Below are positions 25,364-35,396 of a stretch of DNA of 64,000 nt, in pieces. This stretch comes from Lachnospiraceae bacterium. Lineage in GTDB: Bacteria > Bacillota > Clostridia > Lachnospirales > Lachnospiraceae. Every line of letters starts with the position of its first letter. The stretch's first letter is position 1. The stretch is from the NCBI GenBank assembly GCA_022794265.1, contig JAAWEK010000001.1:1-64000 (forward strand), written 5' to 3'. Under the pieces are notes generated by a model. It did not search any database. It had not been told where the DNA came from and saw nothing but the letters and a program-made list of their open reading frames with translations. Made by a program: the position numbers and the translations under genes.

Positions 25364-26440
25364 ATGTGGGGAAAAAGATTTAGTTATTTTTGTTTTCTGG
25401 CATTGATACTGTTTGGTCTGCTGTTTTATCATCACTATGTAATGATGATATGGGTAGTAATCCTGGCGGTACTGCCGGCAGTCTCATTTATTTTAACAAA
25501 ACTGACAGTGAAGAAGATACATATCAGCATTATGACTGATAAATCTACGATAGGAAAAAATGTTCCCATTGAAATATACTTTACCGTAAAAAATGGGTTT
25601 ATTGCACCTATTGAAAATCTGAAACTGAATGTTAAGATTTTTAATGCATTTTATCAAAATAGCGAAGCATATGAACTGGTAGTTCCTTCCGTTCCTTTTT
25701 CCGAGAGAAAAGTCAGTATGAGGATTTCAGGAAAATATTGCGGCAGGATGATTGTACAGATAGAAAATGTCATCGTGGAAGATTTTTTGGGATTGTTCCG
25801 TTTTGAGAAAGATCTGAATGTGGTGGAAGAAGTTACAATCATGCCGGAGAGAAATATAGAACTTCCACAGATTAATCTGTCCGACAGTGGAGTGGCGAAT
25901 GACGATGAGGTTCAATATACAAAGGGAGATGATGTCTCTCAAATTTCACAGATCAGAAATTATATTCCAGGGGATAAGCTGCAGAATATCCATTGGAAGC
26001 TGAGTGCAAAAAATGAAGAGCTTCAGGTAAAGGAGTTCAGCAAACCTTATTCAGATGAGGTTACACTTTTAGTAGAACTTTCCATCCAGGCAGATAAGCC
26101 GGAGATTACTGACAGTATTATTGAAGCATATTATGCTTCCGGTAAGTATCTGCTGAAAAACGGAAGGCGGTTTCGGGCTTCCTGGTTTAATACAAAAACA
26201 AAGGAATTGTTTGAAACTAAAATAGAAACCGATGAAGAACTGGATATTTCTCTCAATGAATTATATTATATGATACCGTATGAAAATCCTACGCTTACAT
26301 ACAGCAGTTATATGGCAATTCACTCCGAGCTTGTAACGACGGTGATGTATATTTCTGATGCAGGTGTAAACGGAATATCAGGTGAGAGATATGACATTTC
26401 GGATGATAAGGTGGTGATTACATGTCTTTCCGTTCAATAG
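25364..26440 (+). CDS. DUF58 domain protein
   Basis: A 358-residue protein with two N-terminal TM helices (about residues 7-45), an extracellular-like beta domain, and the DUF58 core: VQYTKGDDVSQISQIRNYIP then GDKLQNIHWKLSAK (near residue 205). DUF58 proteins accompany MoxR ATPases and transglutaminases; they are thought to be clients or adaptors, but the function is open. ATG 25364 is six bases from AAAGG; an ATG at 25358 is too close. Its end overlaps the transglutaminase gene by 19 bases. Confidence 0.87.
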   Translation: MWGKRFSYFCFLALILFGLLFYHHYVMMIWVVILAVLPAVSFILTKLTVKKIHISIMTDKSTIGKNVPIEIYFTVKNGFIAPIENLKLNVKIFNAFYQNSEAYELVVPSVPFSERKVSMRISGKYCGRMIVQIENVIVEDFLGLFRFEKDLNVVEEVTIMPERNIELPQINLSDSGVANDDEVQYTKGDDVSQISQIRNYIPGDKLQNIHWKLSAKNEELQVKEFSKPYSDEVTLLVELSIQADKPEITDSIIEAYYASGKYLLKNGRRFRASWFNTKTKELFETKIETDEELDISLNELYYMIPYENPTLTYSSYMAIHSELVTTVMYISDAGVNGISGERYDISDDKVVITCLSVQ

Positions 26441-29037
26441 CCAGTCAATTAAATATTGCAAAAAAAATTGCAGATAAAAAACTGAAAATTCGTCAGGAAA
26501 AGGATCGTCTGTCCGGTATTAACATTATTTCGGAACCGCAGATTGATAATAATAAAAAGATATATTTTATTTTAAGCAATGCCATAATAAATTATCTGGT
26601 TGTTACCGGTATGATTGGATGTTTTGTGGTACCGTTTGAGATTGACTGCAATATGTATATTATTCAGTTTGCTGGAATTTTTATAAGTCTTTATGTGGCA
26701 TTTTTATATTATAATGTCTGGGTGAAAATAGTTGGTTATCTGCTGGGAATTTGTGGCTTTATATATGGTATCATCAATTACCAGTGGATGATTCGTGGCG
26801 GATTTGCCTATATCGCAAATATCATTATGGAATATCTGGAGAAGGATATGGATTTACCCATTGAAAGAAGATATTCCACTTATGGGTTCAATGAAAAAAC
26901 GGCGGTTACAATGTGCCTGCTGTTTTTGGCATTCGGATTATTTTTGTTATTTAATATGGTGATTTCGGAAACAAAAGGCCTGGTGCTGATTCTGCTGTTT
27001 TCCTTTCCGATTACCCAGTTTGGAATGTATTTTGATGAAGGTCTGGATATTTATTATTTCACCATGTATGTGATTGGAATTACCTCGTTATATTTTTTGC
27101 GGAACACGACCCATTATCATATGGAATACAGGAGAAGAAAAGGATATACTAAAAAGGAAATCCGGGGAAAAAACAGGATTGTCTATGATTATGTAAATGA
27201 CGGAAAGAGTACCTTCTGGATATTGGTCATGGTGGCAATGATTGTGATGGCTTCTGTATTTTCCTTTTCCAGGTTTATGGAACAGGATGAGTTCCAAATG
27301 GATTCCGGGTTCAGCGAGTTAAAGGATAATACCAGAGAGTTTACAAGACAGGTCGCATTGGTAGGATTCTGGGGAATGTTTAACCGGACTGGACAGAGTC
27401 CCGGCGGTGTCAGCAATAATAAACTGGGACAGGTAAACCGGATAAATTATGATTTTCAAACGGATTTGATTTTAAAAACACTGCGGGTAAACGGTGAAGA
27501 AGAAATTTTTATTAAAAGTTTTAACGGTTCTGTATATGATAATTCTTATTGGGAAACTTTATCTGCACATCAGGGAGAAGTACCTGCCATTACCAATTAC
27601 GGCATTACTGTGGAAGATACCTTCGGTTTGTCGAAGCAGTTAATGGATTATTATGGGATTGGAAATTTTTATAAACAGATTGAGGTAACCAATGTGTTTG
27701 CCAATGAAAATTATGTGTATCTTCCGTATTTTTCTGATGATACATCCGATGCGCTCAGTACAGTTACAACCGATGATGAGTTTTCTGGTAAACTTCAGAC
27801 CGGATGGGTATTTACCACATGGTATAAACCGTTGGTAGGATACGGAACGGTAAAACAGTTACAAAACAACATTATGAATTTACGGCAAAGGGAACTTGAG
27901 AAGAGTATAAAAGCAGAATCAAGTGAAGACATATCTGTCAGAACAAAAGCGGAAGCAGAACTGGAATGCTTTAGAAAAGAAGAAGCCTATGCATTGTATG
28001 TAAAAGATACGTATCTGCAGATACCGGATTATAACCGTCAGGCTATTCAGAACTTTGTGGATAAATATTCTATTGACCCAGACAGTGATACCCTGATTGA
28101 GGATGTTGTCAGAACCTTTCAGTATGAGTTTGAATATACCTTGATGCCAGGGAAAACTCCTAGTGCTGCAGACTTTGTAAATTATTTTTTGGATGAGACC
28201 CAGAAAGGTTATTGTACTTATTTTGCTACGGCGGCAACGCTGATTTACCGTTATATGGGGATTCCGGCCCGATATGCAGGGGGTTACAAACTCAGCGGCG
28301 ATGCATATAATGACGGCGTTGCTGACAGGAGAGAAAACGCCATGGAATGGGCGGATTATGATGTAAAAGATAAAAATGTAATGAAATATGAGCTGACAGA
28401 TACCAATGCCCATGCCTGGGTAGAAATATATATTGACGGACTGGGATGGATTCCGGTAGAAGTTACTCCGTATTCAGACTATGATTACACACAGGAGCCG
28501 GAAGAAAACAATGGCGGTATCGGAAATTATCTGGCAAATTCAGTATTTACTGCCCAAAATATGAATCGGGTTAAAAATACCACGCTCTCCATTCTCATTT
28601 TTATATTTGGTGGTGGAATTATATTTATTATATCTTATTTTGCCGTGGGCATATTTGTCAGAAAGAAGCGTTACAATGAAAGAGGAGCAGAACAGAGATA
28701 CCAGAATCTAAAGAAATCCATGACGGCGGCAGGTCTTTTAAAGCGGGCGTTAAAACATGATTCATCCATGGAAGAACAGGATATAATCCGTGAGTCAGGA
28801 AAAGGTGAAATAACCTATGATGAAAGCGCTGAAATTCTGGTAAACAATCAGTATGCAGACGAGGAAACTTCATGGAAGATAATGAAGATTATTGAAAAGG
28901 CAAAGTTTAGCAGGAACCAGCCTTCGGATGAGGAGATTGATTATCTGGTATTGAATACCAATGAAATAAATAAAAAGATATATCAAAATCTATCTCCAGT
29001 TAAAAAGTTTTTGTTTAAGTATATCAGAATGTTATAG
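26422..29037 (+). CDS. Membrane-anchored transglutaminase-like protein
   Basis: An 871-residue protein: about six TM helices in residues 50-290, a large external part, then a transglutaminase core (about 560-700) with catalytic Cys in KGYCTYFATAATL, His in TNAHAWVEIYI and the partner Asp region GLGWIPVEVTP. A further TM (about 720-745) and a charged cytoplasmic tail follow. It may crosslink or cleave envelope proteins. It is the third member of the classic MoxR-DUF58-transglutaminase set, here linked to a kinase/phosphatase pair. Translation starts inside the DUF58 gene at ATG 26422. Confidence 0.88.
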   Translation: MSFRSIASQLNIAKKIADKKLKIRQEKDRLSGINIISEPQIDNNKKIYFILSNAIINYLVVTGMIGCFVVPFEIDCNMYIIQFAGIFISLYVAFLYYNVWVKIVGYLLGICGFIYGIINYQWMIRGGFAYIANIIMEYLEKDMDLPIERRYSTYGFNEKTAVTMCLLFLAFGLFLLFNMVISETKGLVLILLFSFPITQFGMYFDEGLDIYYFTMYVIGITSLYFLRNTTHYHMEYRRRKGYTKKEIRGKNRIVYDYVNDGKSTFWILVMVAMIVMASVFSFSRFMEQDEFQMDSGFSELKDNTREFTRQVALVGFWGMFNRTGQSPGGVSNNKLGQVNRINYDFQTDLILKTLRVNGEEEIFIKSFNGSVYDNSYWETLSAHQGEVPAITNYGITVEDTFGLSKQLMDYYGIGNFYKQIEVTNVFANENYVYLPYFSDDTSDALSTVTTDDEFSGKLQTGWVFTTWYKPLVGYGTVKQLQNNIMNLRQRELEKSIKAESSEDISVRTKAEAELECFRKEEAYALYVKDTYLQIPDYNRQAIQNFVDKYSIDPDSDTLIEDVVRTFQYEFEYTLMPGKTPSAADFVNYFLDETQKGYCTYFATAATLIYRYMGIPARYAGGYKLSGDAYNDGVADRRENAMEWADYDVKDKNVMKYELTDTNAHAWVEIYIDGLGWIPVEVTPYSDYDYTQEPEENNGGIGNYLANSVFTAQNMNRVKNTTLSILIFIFGGGIIFIISYFAVGIFVRKKRYNERGAEQRYQNLKKSMTAAGLLKRALKHDSSMEEQDIIRESGKGEITYDESAEILVNNQYADEETSWKIMKIIEKAKFSRNQPSDEEIDYLVLNTNEINKKIYQNLSPVKKFLFKYIRML

Positions 29038-29054
29038 ATTTTTTGAAAAAAATC

Positions 29055-29082
29055 TTGTATGATTTGTCAGAATTGCTATAAT
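29055..29082 (+). promoter_or_regulatory. Predicted promoter of the diaminopimelate dehydrogenase gene
   Basis: TTGTAT (29055-29060) and TATAAT (29077-29082) are spaced by 16 bases, with TG at the extended -10 position. Confidence 0.6.
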
Positions 29083-29131
29083 AGAAAGTTGTAAAAGATT
29101 CTGATTGGATGAAATGGAGGAAACTGATAAA

Positions 29132-30112
29132 ATGAAAATAGGAATATTGGGATACGGAAATCTGGGACGGGGGATTGAATGTGCAATCCGCCAGAATGAA
29201 GATATGGAACTTGCGGCGGTTTTTACCAGAAGAAATCCGGAAAACGTGAAGATTCTGACGGAAGGGGTTCCGGTATATCCGGCAGAGGAACTTGAAAACA
29301 TGCAGGGGAAACTGGATGTTCTGATTCTTTGTGGAGGCAGTGCCACAGATTTACCAGAGCAGACGCCGTCATATGCAAAATATTTTAATGTTATTGACAG
29401 TTTTGATACACATGCAAGGATACCAGAACACTTTGACAATGTGGATACTGCAGCAAAGGAAAGCGGTCATGTAGCTCTGATATCCTGCGGCTGGGATCCG
29501 GGAATGTTTTCATTAAATCGATTATATGCAAATGCCATTTTGCCAAAGGGAAAGGATTATACGTTCTGGGGAAAAGGTGTCAGTCAGGGGCATTCGGATG
29601 CAATCCGCCGGGTAGAAGGTGTAAAAGACGGAAAGCAGTATACAATTCCAGTAGAAGATGCTTTGGCTGCAGTCCGGAATGGGAAGAACCCGGAACTGAC
29701 CACACGGCAGAAACATCTTCGCGAGTGTTTTGTTGTAGCAGAAGAAGGAGCAGATTTGGCAAAAATAGAAGAAACTATTAAGAATATGCCGAATTATTTT
29801 GCTGATTATGATACAACGGTTCATTTTATCAGTGAGGCAGAATTAAGGGAGCAGCATAGCGGCATACCTCATGGCGGTTTTGTATTCCGTACCGGCGTGA
29901 CGGGATGGGAGGAAGAACATGCTCACATAATAGAATACAGTCTGAAACTGGATTCAAATCCTGAATTTACTTCTTCGGTCATAGTGGCTTATGCAAGAGC
30001 GGTATACCGATTATCCATGGAAGGGGCATGCGGTTGTAAGACAGTGTTTGATATTGCGCCTGCATATCTGAGTCCGAAATCCGGAGCAGAATTGAGAAAG
30101 CATTTATTATAA
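29132..30112 (+). CDS. ddh: meso-Diaminopimelate D-dehydrogenase
   Basis: A 326-residue NADPH-dependent enzyme converting tetrahydrodipicolinate and ammonia to meso-diaminopimelate in one step for lysine and peptidoglycan synthesis. The Rossmann motif GILGYGNLGRG opens the protein; CGGSATDLPEQTP, SCGWDPGMFSLNRL and FWGKGVSQGHSDAIRRV are typical of Ddh. The length matches the family. ATG 29132 follows ATGGAGG. It has its own promoter and is followed by a terminator, so it is probably a single-gene unit. Confidence 0.93.
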   Translation: MKIGILGYGNLGRGIECAIRQNEDMELAAVFTRRNPENVKILTEGVPVYPAEELENMQGKLDVLILCGGSATDLPEQTPSYAKYFNVIDSFDTHARIPEHFDNVDTAAKESGHVALISCGWDPGMFSLNRLYANAILPKGKDYTFWGKGVSQGHSDAIRRVEGVKDGKQYTIPVEDALAAVRNGKNPELTTRQKHLRECFVVAEEGADLAKIEETIKNMPNYFADYDTTVHFISEAELREQHSGIPHGGFVFRTGVTGWEEEHAHIIEYSLKLDSNPEFTSSVIVAYARAVYRLSMEGACGCKTVFDIAPAYLSPKSGAELRKHLL

Positions 30113-30148
30113 AATTGAATAATTCTTTTTTCTAAAATGATGACCTGG

Positions 30149-30192
30149 TACATCGTCCATGTAATAGCTTTTGGACGATGTATTCTTTATTA
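30149..30192 (+). terminator. Rho-independent terminator after ddh
   Basis: An 11-base perfect stem (30149-30159 with 30172-30182) is followed by TTCTTTATT. Confidence 0.75.
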
Positions 30193-30262
30193 TGAAATTA
30201 TCATACAGGCACTTGTAAACCATTGACTAAATAAACAATTATAAATAGAAAGGTAAATTGAT

Positions 30263-30952
30263 ATGACAAATGAAGAAATTCAAATCCGTTTATATGAAAT
30301 GGCAGATAAAAAGTTTCAGGAATTTTCTTCCGCATTGATTCCGGGCTGTACAAACATGATAGGGGTGCGGATTCCGAATCTTCGGCTGCTGGCAAAGGAA
30401 ATAGTAAAAGGCGACTGGAGGGGGTATCTGGAAGAAGCAGGGGAGGATACCTTTGAGGAACTAATGCTGCAGGGAATCGTAATAGGGGGTTCGAAATGCG
30501 GAATTGAAGAAAAAATCAGTCTGGCAGAGAAATTTATTCCTAAAATACGGGACTGGTCAGTCAATGATGTGTTCTGTTCCTGTTTTAAATGTGCCGGGAA
30601 AAATCAGGAACGGGTTTTTGAATTTCTTATGCCCTATGTTACGTCGGAACATGAATTTGAGCAGAGAGTTGTGGCTGTTATGCTGATGGACTATTTTCTC
30701 ACAGAGGAATATATCCACCAGGTGCTTCAGGTGCTCAATGAATTAAAACATGAGGGATATTATACAAAAATGGGAATTGCATGGGCGACGGCAACCGCAT
30801 ATGCAAAATTTCCAAGGGAAACCTACGTGTATCTGACAGAGTGGAATACACTGGATGATTTTACGTTTAATAAAGCTATTCAGAAAATGACTGAGTCTTA
30901 CCGGGTTCCGCAGGAGGATAAAGAAATGCTTCGAAGATTAAAAAGGAAATAG
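30263..30952 (+). CDS. DNA alkylation repair protein (AlkD-like HEAT repeats)
   Basis: A 229-residue all-helical protein of the AlkD/DNA_alkylation family. Visible marks are IGVRIPNLRLLAKEI near residue 33 and WSVNDVFCSCFK near 105 (with Trp and Asp positions used by AlkD glycosylases), followed by repeated HEAT-like helices. AlkD excises bulky alkylated bases such as 3- and 7-alkylpurines; many homologues are of unknown specificity. GAAAGG precedes the ATG. Confidence 0.85.
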   Translation: MTNEEIQIRLYEMADKKFQEFSSALIPGCTNMIGVRIPNLRLLAKEIVKGDWRGYLEEAGEDTFEELMLQGIVIGGSKCGIEEKISLAEKFIPKIRDWSVNDVFCSCFKCAGKNQERVFEFLMPYVTSEHEFEQRVVAVMLMDYFLTEEYIHQVLQVLNELKHEGYYTKMGIAWATATAYAKFPRETYVYLTEWNTLDDFTFNKAIQKMTESYRVPQEDKEMLRRLKRK

Positions 30953-30961
30953 TCTTTTATC

Positions 30962-30990
30962 TTGCACGAAGATAGAAAATGAGATATAAT
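30962..30990 (+). promoter_or_regulatory. Predicted gltX promoter
   Basis: TTGCAC (30962-30967) and TATAAT (30985-30990) are spaced by exactly 17 bases, starting ten bases after the AlkD-like stop. Confidence 0.7.
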
Positions 30991-31024
30991 TGCAAAGAAA
31001 TTATAGATGGAAAAGAGGAAAGAT

Positions 31025-32482
31025 ATGTCTAAGATAAGAACGAGATTTGCACCAAGCCCGACAGGCAGGATGCACGTTGGAAATTTGAGAACGGCACTTT
31101 ATGAGTACCTGATCGCTAAACATGAGAACGGTGATTTTATCTTAAGAATAGAAGATACGGACCAGGAACGTTTTGTGGAAGGTGCATTGGATATTATATA
31201 TCGGACTATGGAAAAAGCCGGTCTGCCTCATGATGAAGGTCCCGATAAAGACGGAGGCTTTGGTCCATATGTTCAGAGTGAGCGTCAGGCCTCCGGCATT
31301 TATTTAGAGTATGCAAAGAAGCTGGTTGAAAAAGGTGAGGCATATTACTGCTTCTGTGACGAGCAGAGGTTAAAATCACTGGAACAGACTATTGGTGACA
31401 AGACTATTGTAGTATATGACAAGCACTGTCTTCATTTATCCAAAGAAGAAATAGAAGAAAATCTGGCGAAGGGTGTTCCTTATGTAATCCGTCAGAATAA
31501 TCCCAAAGAGGGAACTACTACATTTACAGATGATATTTATGGCGAGATTACGGTTGAGAATTCGGAATTGGATGATATGATTCTGATTAAATCAGACGGG
31601 TTTCCGACTTATAATTTTGCTAATGTCATAGATGATCATTTAATGGAGATTACCCATGTAGTCAGAGGCAATGAATATATTTCTTCCTCACCGAAATATC
31701 AGAGATTATATGAGGCGTTTGGCTGGGAGTCACCAAAATATATACATCTTCCGTTGATTACTGATGAGAATCATAAAAAACTCAGCAAGAGAAGCGGACA
31801 TTCTTCCTTTGAAGATTTACTGGAGCAGGGATTTGTGGCTGAGGCAATTGTTAATTATATTGCGCTGCTTGGCTGGAGTCCGGAAGACAATCAGGAAATA
31901 TTTACTCTGGAAGAACTGATACAGAAATTTGACTATCGTCATATCAATAAATCTCCTTCCGTTTTTGATATTGTGAAATTGAAATGGATGAACGGTGAAT
32001 ATATTAAAGCCATGGAAACCGGTCTTTTTTATGAAATGGCAATGCCGTATCTGAAACCGGTTGTTACGAAGGATTTAGACTGCAAAAAAATTCTTGATCT
32101 GGTGAAAACCAGAATCGAAGTATTTCCGGATATTGCAGAACTGGTGGATTTCTTTGAAGAGCTTCCGGATTATGACATCGGTATGTATACCCATAAAAAG
32201 ATGAAGACTAACACGGAAAATTCACTGGAGGTATTAAAGGAACTGTTGCCGCTTCTGGAAGCCCATGAGGATTATTCGGTGGATTCCCTCCATGCTCTGA
32301 TTATGGAATATATTTCGAAGAAAGGAATAAAGAACGGCCAGGGATTATGGCCGGTTCGGACAGCCGTATCCGGAAAACAGATGACACCGGGAGGAGCGTT
32401 TGAAATCATGGAGATTCTGGGAAAAGCAGAATCCATAAGAAGAATTAAAGTAGGTATCGAGAAACTTGAACAGGCAATTTAG
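31025..32482 (+). CDS. gltX: Glutamyl-tRNA synthetase
   Basis: A 485-residue class I aminoacyl-tRNA synthetase that charges tRNA with glutamate. The HIGH motif is in [19 protein letters not shown] (residues about 7-25) and the KMSKS equivalent is HKKLSKRSG (near 250). The C-terminal helical anticodon-binding region is present. AGAGGAAAG lies before ATG 31025; an upstream in-frame start at 31007 is less well placed. Its last 17 bases overlap the helicase gene. In Clostridia a non-discriminating form often feeds GatCAB; specificity cannot be read here. Confidence 0.95.
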   Translation: MSKIRTRFAPSPTGRMHVGNLRTALYEYLIAKHENGDFILRIEDTDQERFVEGALDIIYRTMEKAGLPHDEGPDKDGGFGPYVQSERQASGIYLEYAKKLVEKGEAYYCFCDEQRLKSLEQTIGDKTIVVYDKHCLHLSKEEIEENLAKGVPYVIRQNNPKEGTTTFTDDIYGEITVENSELDDMILIKSDGFPTYNFANVIDDHLMEITHVVRGNEYISSSPKYQRLYEAFGWESPKYIHLPLITDENHKKLSKRSGHSSFEDLLEQGFVAEAIVNYIALLGWSPEDNQEIFTLEELIQKFDYRHINKSPSVFDIVKLKWMNGEYIKAMETGLFYEMAMPYLKPVVTKDLDCKKILDLVKTRIEVFPDIAELVDFFEELPDYDIGMYTHKKMKTNTENSLEVLKELLPLLEAHEDYSVDSLHALIMEYISKKGIKNGQGLWPVRTAVSGKQMTPGGAFEIMEILGKAESIRRIKVGIEKLEQAI

Positions 32483-34487
32483 TGAATCACAATGGAATGC
32501 GATTAATCATTATACAGGCCCGTGTCTGGTATTAGCAGGGCCCGGTTCCGGTAAAACATTGGTGATTACCAACCGGACCAGATATCTGATTGAACATTTC
32601 GGGGTAAATCCTTCCAATATTCTGGTCATAACCTTTACAAAGGCGGCAGCAAAGGAAATGCAGGAGCGGTTTGCAGGGCTGATGGGAGGTCAGCGGCCGC
32701 CGGTTTCCTTTGGAACATTTCATGCTGTTTTTTTCAAAATTTTAAAGTATGCCTATAATTACAGTGCAGAAAATATTCTCCGGGAAGATGAAAAATACCG
32801 GATGATACGGGAGTTGATTGAACAGGAAGAACTGGATATCGAAGATATCAATGAGTTTGTGTCTTCCATTATAGGGGAAATCAGTGCGGTAAAAGGAGAT
32901 ATGATAGATATCAGTCATTATTATTCCGGTAATTGCAGTGATGAAGCATTTCGGAGAATCTATCAGAAATATGATGACAGACTGCGGAAATCCAATAAAG
33001 TGGATTTTGATGATATGCTGGTAATGTGTTATGAACTGTTGCGGGCAAGGAAAGATATTCTTGCGGCGTGGCAGAATAAATACCGGTTCATTCTGATTGA
33101 TGAGTTTCAGGATATCAATCGTGTACAGTTTGAAATTATGAAACTGCTGGCGTTGCCGGAGAACAATCTTTTTATTGTAGGAGATGACGACCAGTCCATA
33201 TACCGGTTCCGGGGGGCCAGACCGGAAATCATGCTGAATTTTGAAAAAGAATATCCGGGAACCGTTCAGGTGGTTTTAAATGAAAATTATCGTTCATCCG
33301 GGAATATTGTCACTGCATCCCTGCGGTTGATTCAGAATAATAAAAACCGGTTTCAAAAGGTAATTAAACCGGTGGCAGAGAAGGGATTTCCGGTAATTTA
33401 CCGGAAGTTTCCAACCCAGACAGAAGAGAATCAGCATATCGTAGATGAAATTAAATCATACATAGAAAGCGGCGGACGGTATTCGGATATTGCTATTTTG
33501 TTTCGAACCAATATCGGCCCCAGGTTCCTGGTGGACAAACTGATGGAATATAACCTTCCGTTTCATATGAAGGATGTCATGCCGAATATTTACGAGCATT
33601 TTATTGCCAAAAATCTTTTTGCATATATTAATATTGCCTGCGGCAGTAGAAAGAGAAGCGATTATCTGCAGATTATGAACCGTCCGAAACGCTATATCTC
33701 CAGAGAGGCCCTTTCTGCGGAAGAAATTTCCATAGCCATGTTGAAAGAATTTTATTCCGATAAAGACTGGATGATGGAACGTCTGGAAAAGCTGGAATAT
33801 GATTTAACATTGATTTCAAGAATGACGCCATATGCCGCTATTACCTATATCCGGCAGGGAATCGGATATGACAGTTATCTCGGTGAATATGCCGAATATC
33901 GGAGAATGAAACAGGAAGAGCTGATAGATGTTATAAATGAAATTGCAGAGGCAGCCAAACCGTATCAGACATTTTCTGACTGGTATATCCATATCCGGGA
34001 ATATTCGGAAGAACTGGTCAGACAGGCAGAAATCAACCGGCAGAAGACTAATGCCGTTGAACTGGCTACCATGCACAGTTCCAAGGGATTGGAATATGAT
34101 ACGGTATTTATTATTGATGCCGTGGAAGGCGTTACGCCTCATGCCAAAGCAGTACTTGAGGAGGATTTGGAAGAAGAAAGACGAATGTTTTATGTTGCTG
34201 CAACCCGGGCAAAACGTCGTTTGTATGTATATTCCACCGAAGAACGGTTTAATAAACCGGTTACAGCATCCAGATTTGTGGCAGAGATGCAGATTGATTT
34301 TGAAGGCATTACAGTGGGAGGAGCGGTAGTGCATAAAAAATATGGGGAAGGAATCATCCGTCGGTTGGAGGAGGGAAAAATAGTAATATATTTTGGAAAG
34401 CTGAGAAAAGAATTAGTATTTGATATGAAATATGCGTTTTCAAACGATATCATTCAAAAAGTATCAAACCAGAATGAAAAGATATAA
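32466..34487 (+). CDS. UvrD/PcrA-like superfamily 1 DNA helicase
   Basis: A 673-residue helicase with all SF1A motifs: Q-motif FSESQWNAI, Walker A AGPGSGKT, motif Ia [11 protein letters not shown], Walker [10 protein letters not shown], motif [16 protein letters not shown], motif IV NYRSS, motif [12 protein letters not shown] and motif [17 protein letters not shown] small SH3-like C-terminal segment ([16 protein letters not shown]) follows. The only in-frame start near the 5' end is TTG 32466, inside gltX, pointing to translational coupling. It is shorter than typical PcrA (about 720). It probably serves in repair or in removal of protein roadblocks. Confidence 0.88.
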   Translation: MNRQFSESQWNAINHYTGPCLVLAGPGSGKTLVITNRTRYLIEHFGVNPSNILVITFTKAAAKEMQERFAGLMGGQRPPVSFGTFHAVFFKILKYAYNYSAENILREDEKYRMIRELIEQEELDIEDINEFVSSIIGEISAVKGDMIDISHYYSGNCSDEAFRRIYQKYDDRLRKSNKVDFDDMLVMCYELLRARKDILAAWQNKYRFILIDEFQDINRVQFEIMKLLALPENNLFIVGDDDQSIYRFRGARPEIMLNFEKEYPGTVQVVLNENYRSSGNIVTASLRLIQNNKNRFQKVIKPVAEKGFPVIYRKFPTQTEENQHIVDEIKSYIESGGRYSDIAILFRTNIGPRFLVDKLMEYNLPFHMKDVMPNIYEHFIAKNLFAYINIACGSRKRSDYLQIMNRPKRYISREALSAEEISIAMLKEFYSDKDWMMERLEKLEYDLTLISRMTPYAAITYIRQGIGYDSYLGEYAEYRRMKQEELIDVINEIAEAAKPYQTFSDWYIHIREYSEELVRQAEINRQKTNAVELATMHSSKGLEYDTVFIIDAVEGVTPHAKAVLEEDLEEERRMFYVAATRAKRRLYVYSTEERFNKPVTASRFVAEMQIDFEGITVGGAVVHKKYGEGIIRRLEEGKIVIYFGKLRKELVFDMKYAFSNDIIQKVSNQNEKI

Positions 34488-34515
34488 ATAAAATATATTT
34501 ATTATACAATTAATC

Positions 34516-34555
34516 AAAGTGAATCCCCCAAAGATGTCTCTGGGGGATTCACTTT
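34516..34555. terminator. Bidirectional terminator between helicase and fabT-like gene
   Basis: A perfect 15-base stem (34516-34530 with 34541-34555) with a 10-base loop lies between convergent genes. It starts with AAAG and ends in CTTT, giving a T-run on each strand. Confidence 0.85.
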
Positions 34556-34607
34556 GTGTTTTATTTGAAATAGTTTTAAGATTATAATTTATGCATGATA
34601 TCTCTAT

Positions 34608-35048
34608 TTACAATAATAGTTTGGATTTTTCACGAAACCATTGCAGATATTTTTTATTCAGACGAAGAAATTCCCGGCATTCATCCGGTGACAGTTCCTG
34701 AAAAACGCTGTTTTCAATGTTTACGACCGGCTGGATTTTTTCATTTACAAATTGTTTTCCAATATCCGTTAAAAAAATCTGCATTTCCCGTCCTTTCCCG
34801 GCTTTCAGGTAGAGTAATCCCTGATTTTCCAGTTTATGAATCGAAGAACTGACGGTCTGTTTACTGATAAAAGACATATTACAGATATCTTTTTGCAGGC
34901 AGCCGTCGCCCAGTTCCAGAATATTATATAAAATAATAAATGCACTGTCAGATATTCCCATGTTTAATGCAATCTTGTGATAAATTTCTTCCATGCCTCT
35001 GTAAATCCGATTAAATTCTTTTAATTCGTAACCTTCGTGGGAAGTCAT
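34608..35048 (-). CDS. fabT: MarR-family regulator, probable FabT
   Basis: A 146-residue MarR protein: helix DSAFIILYNILELGDGCLQKDICNM is split by the winged helix, with recognition region ISKQTVSSSIHKLENQGL (near residues 62-79) and wing KAGKGREMQIFLTD. It is divergent from the fatty acid synthesis operon, and the operon promoter contains two TTTGA-N3-TCAAA palindromes like the FabT boxes of streptococci, where fabT also sits beside fabH. It should repress the operon when long acyl-ACP is plentiful. AAGGAGAT precedes the ATG. The gene symbol rests on context, not on alignment. Confidence 0.78.
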   Translation of the reverse strand: MTSHEGYELKEFNRIYRGMEEIYHKIALNMGISDSAFIILYNILELGDGCLQKDICNMSFISKQTVSSSIHKLENQGLLYLKAGKGREMQIFLTDIGKQFVNEKIQPVVNIENSVFQELSPDECREFLRLNKKYLQWFREKSKLLL

Positions 35049-35083
35049 AAAAAATCTCCTTATGTTACATTCATATTTGTAAT

Positions 35084-35112
35084 AGTATAGAGGGGGATTA
35101 AATAATTGTCAA
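35084..35112 (-). promoter_or_regulatory. Predicted promoter of the fabT-like gene
   Basis: On the minus strand TTGACA (35112-35107) and TATACT (35089-35084) are spaced by 17 bases. No TTTGA-N3-TCAAA site overlaps it. Confidence 0.7.
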
Positions 35113-35136
35113 GTAATTGCATACTAATTATTACTA

Positions 35137-35189
35137 TTCAGGCAGAATTGTTACGGATTTATAATCCACCCGTAACAATTCTGCCTGAA
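35137..35189. repeat. 20-base perfect inverted repeat between fabT-like gene and fab operon
   Basis: Bases 35137-35156 are the exact reverse complement of 35170-35189, with a 13-base loop. The element lies upstream of both divergent promoters, so it is not transcribed by either in its expected direction. It may be a transcriptional insulator, a protein-binding site or a small palindromic repeat. Confidence 0.8.
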
Positions 35190-35224
35190 TACCAATCGCT
35201 ATTTAATAAAATTGTAAAAAATAC

Positions 35225-35265
35225 TTGACATTGGAATCATCTGGTAATATACTTTGAGAGTCAAA
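35225..35265 (+). promoter_or_regulatory. fab operon promoter with overlapping FabT-like operator
   Basis: TTGACA (35225-35230) and TATACT (35248-35253) are spaced by 17 bases. The palindrome TTTGA-GAG-TCAAA (35253-35265) begins at the last base of the -10 element and covers the transcription start. A repressor bound there would block initiation. Confidence 0.75.
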
Positions 35266-35314
35266 ATAAATATTTTGTTTTTCAAAGTACTAAAAATTAA
35301 TCAAAAGAAAAAGA

Positions 35315-35379
35315 GTAAAATCAGCTTACTGATAAGCAGTTTTACGTATGGGAATTCACAAATACAGTTCCTATGCGTA
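35315..35379 (+). promoter_or_regulatory. Two overlapping leader hairpins upstream of fabH
   Basis: Hairpin 1 (35315-35345) has outer arms GTAAAA/TTTTAC and inner arms GCTTA/TAAGC. Hairpin 2 (35343-35379) pairs 35343-35354 with 35368-35379 including two mismatched or G-T positions. The two share bases 35343-35345. They lie in a leader of about 180 bases and could influence mRNA stability or attenuation. Confidence 0.45.
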
Positions 35380-35396
35380 TTAAATTATCAAAATAC

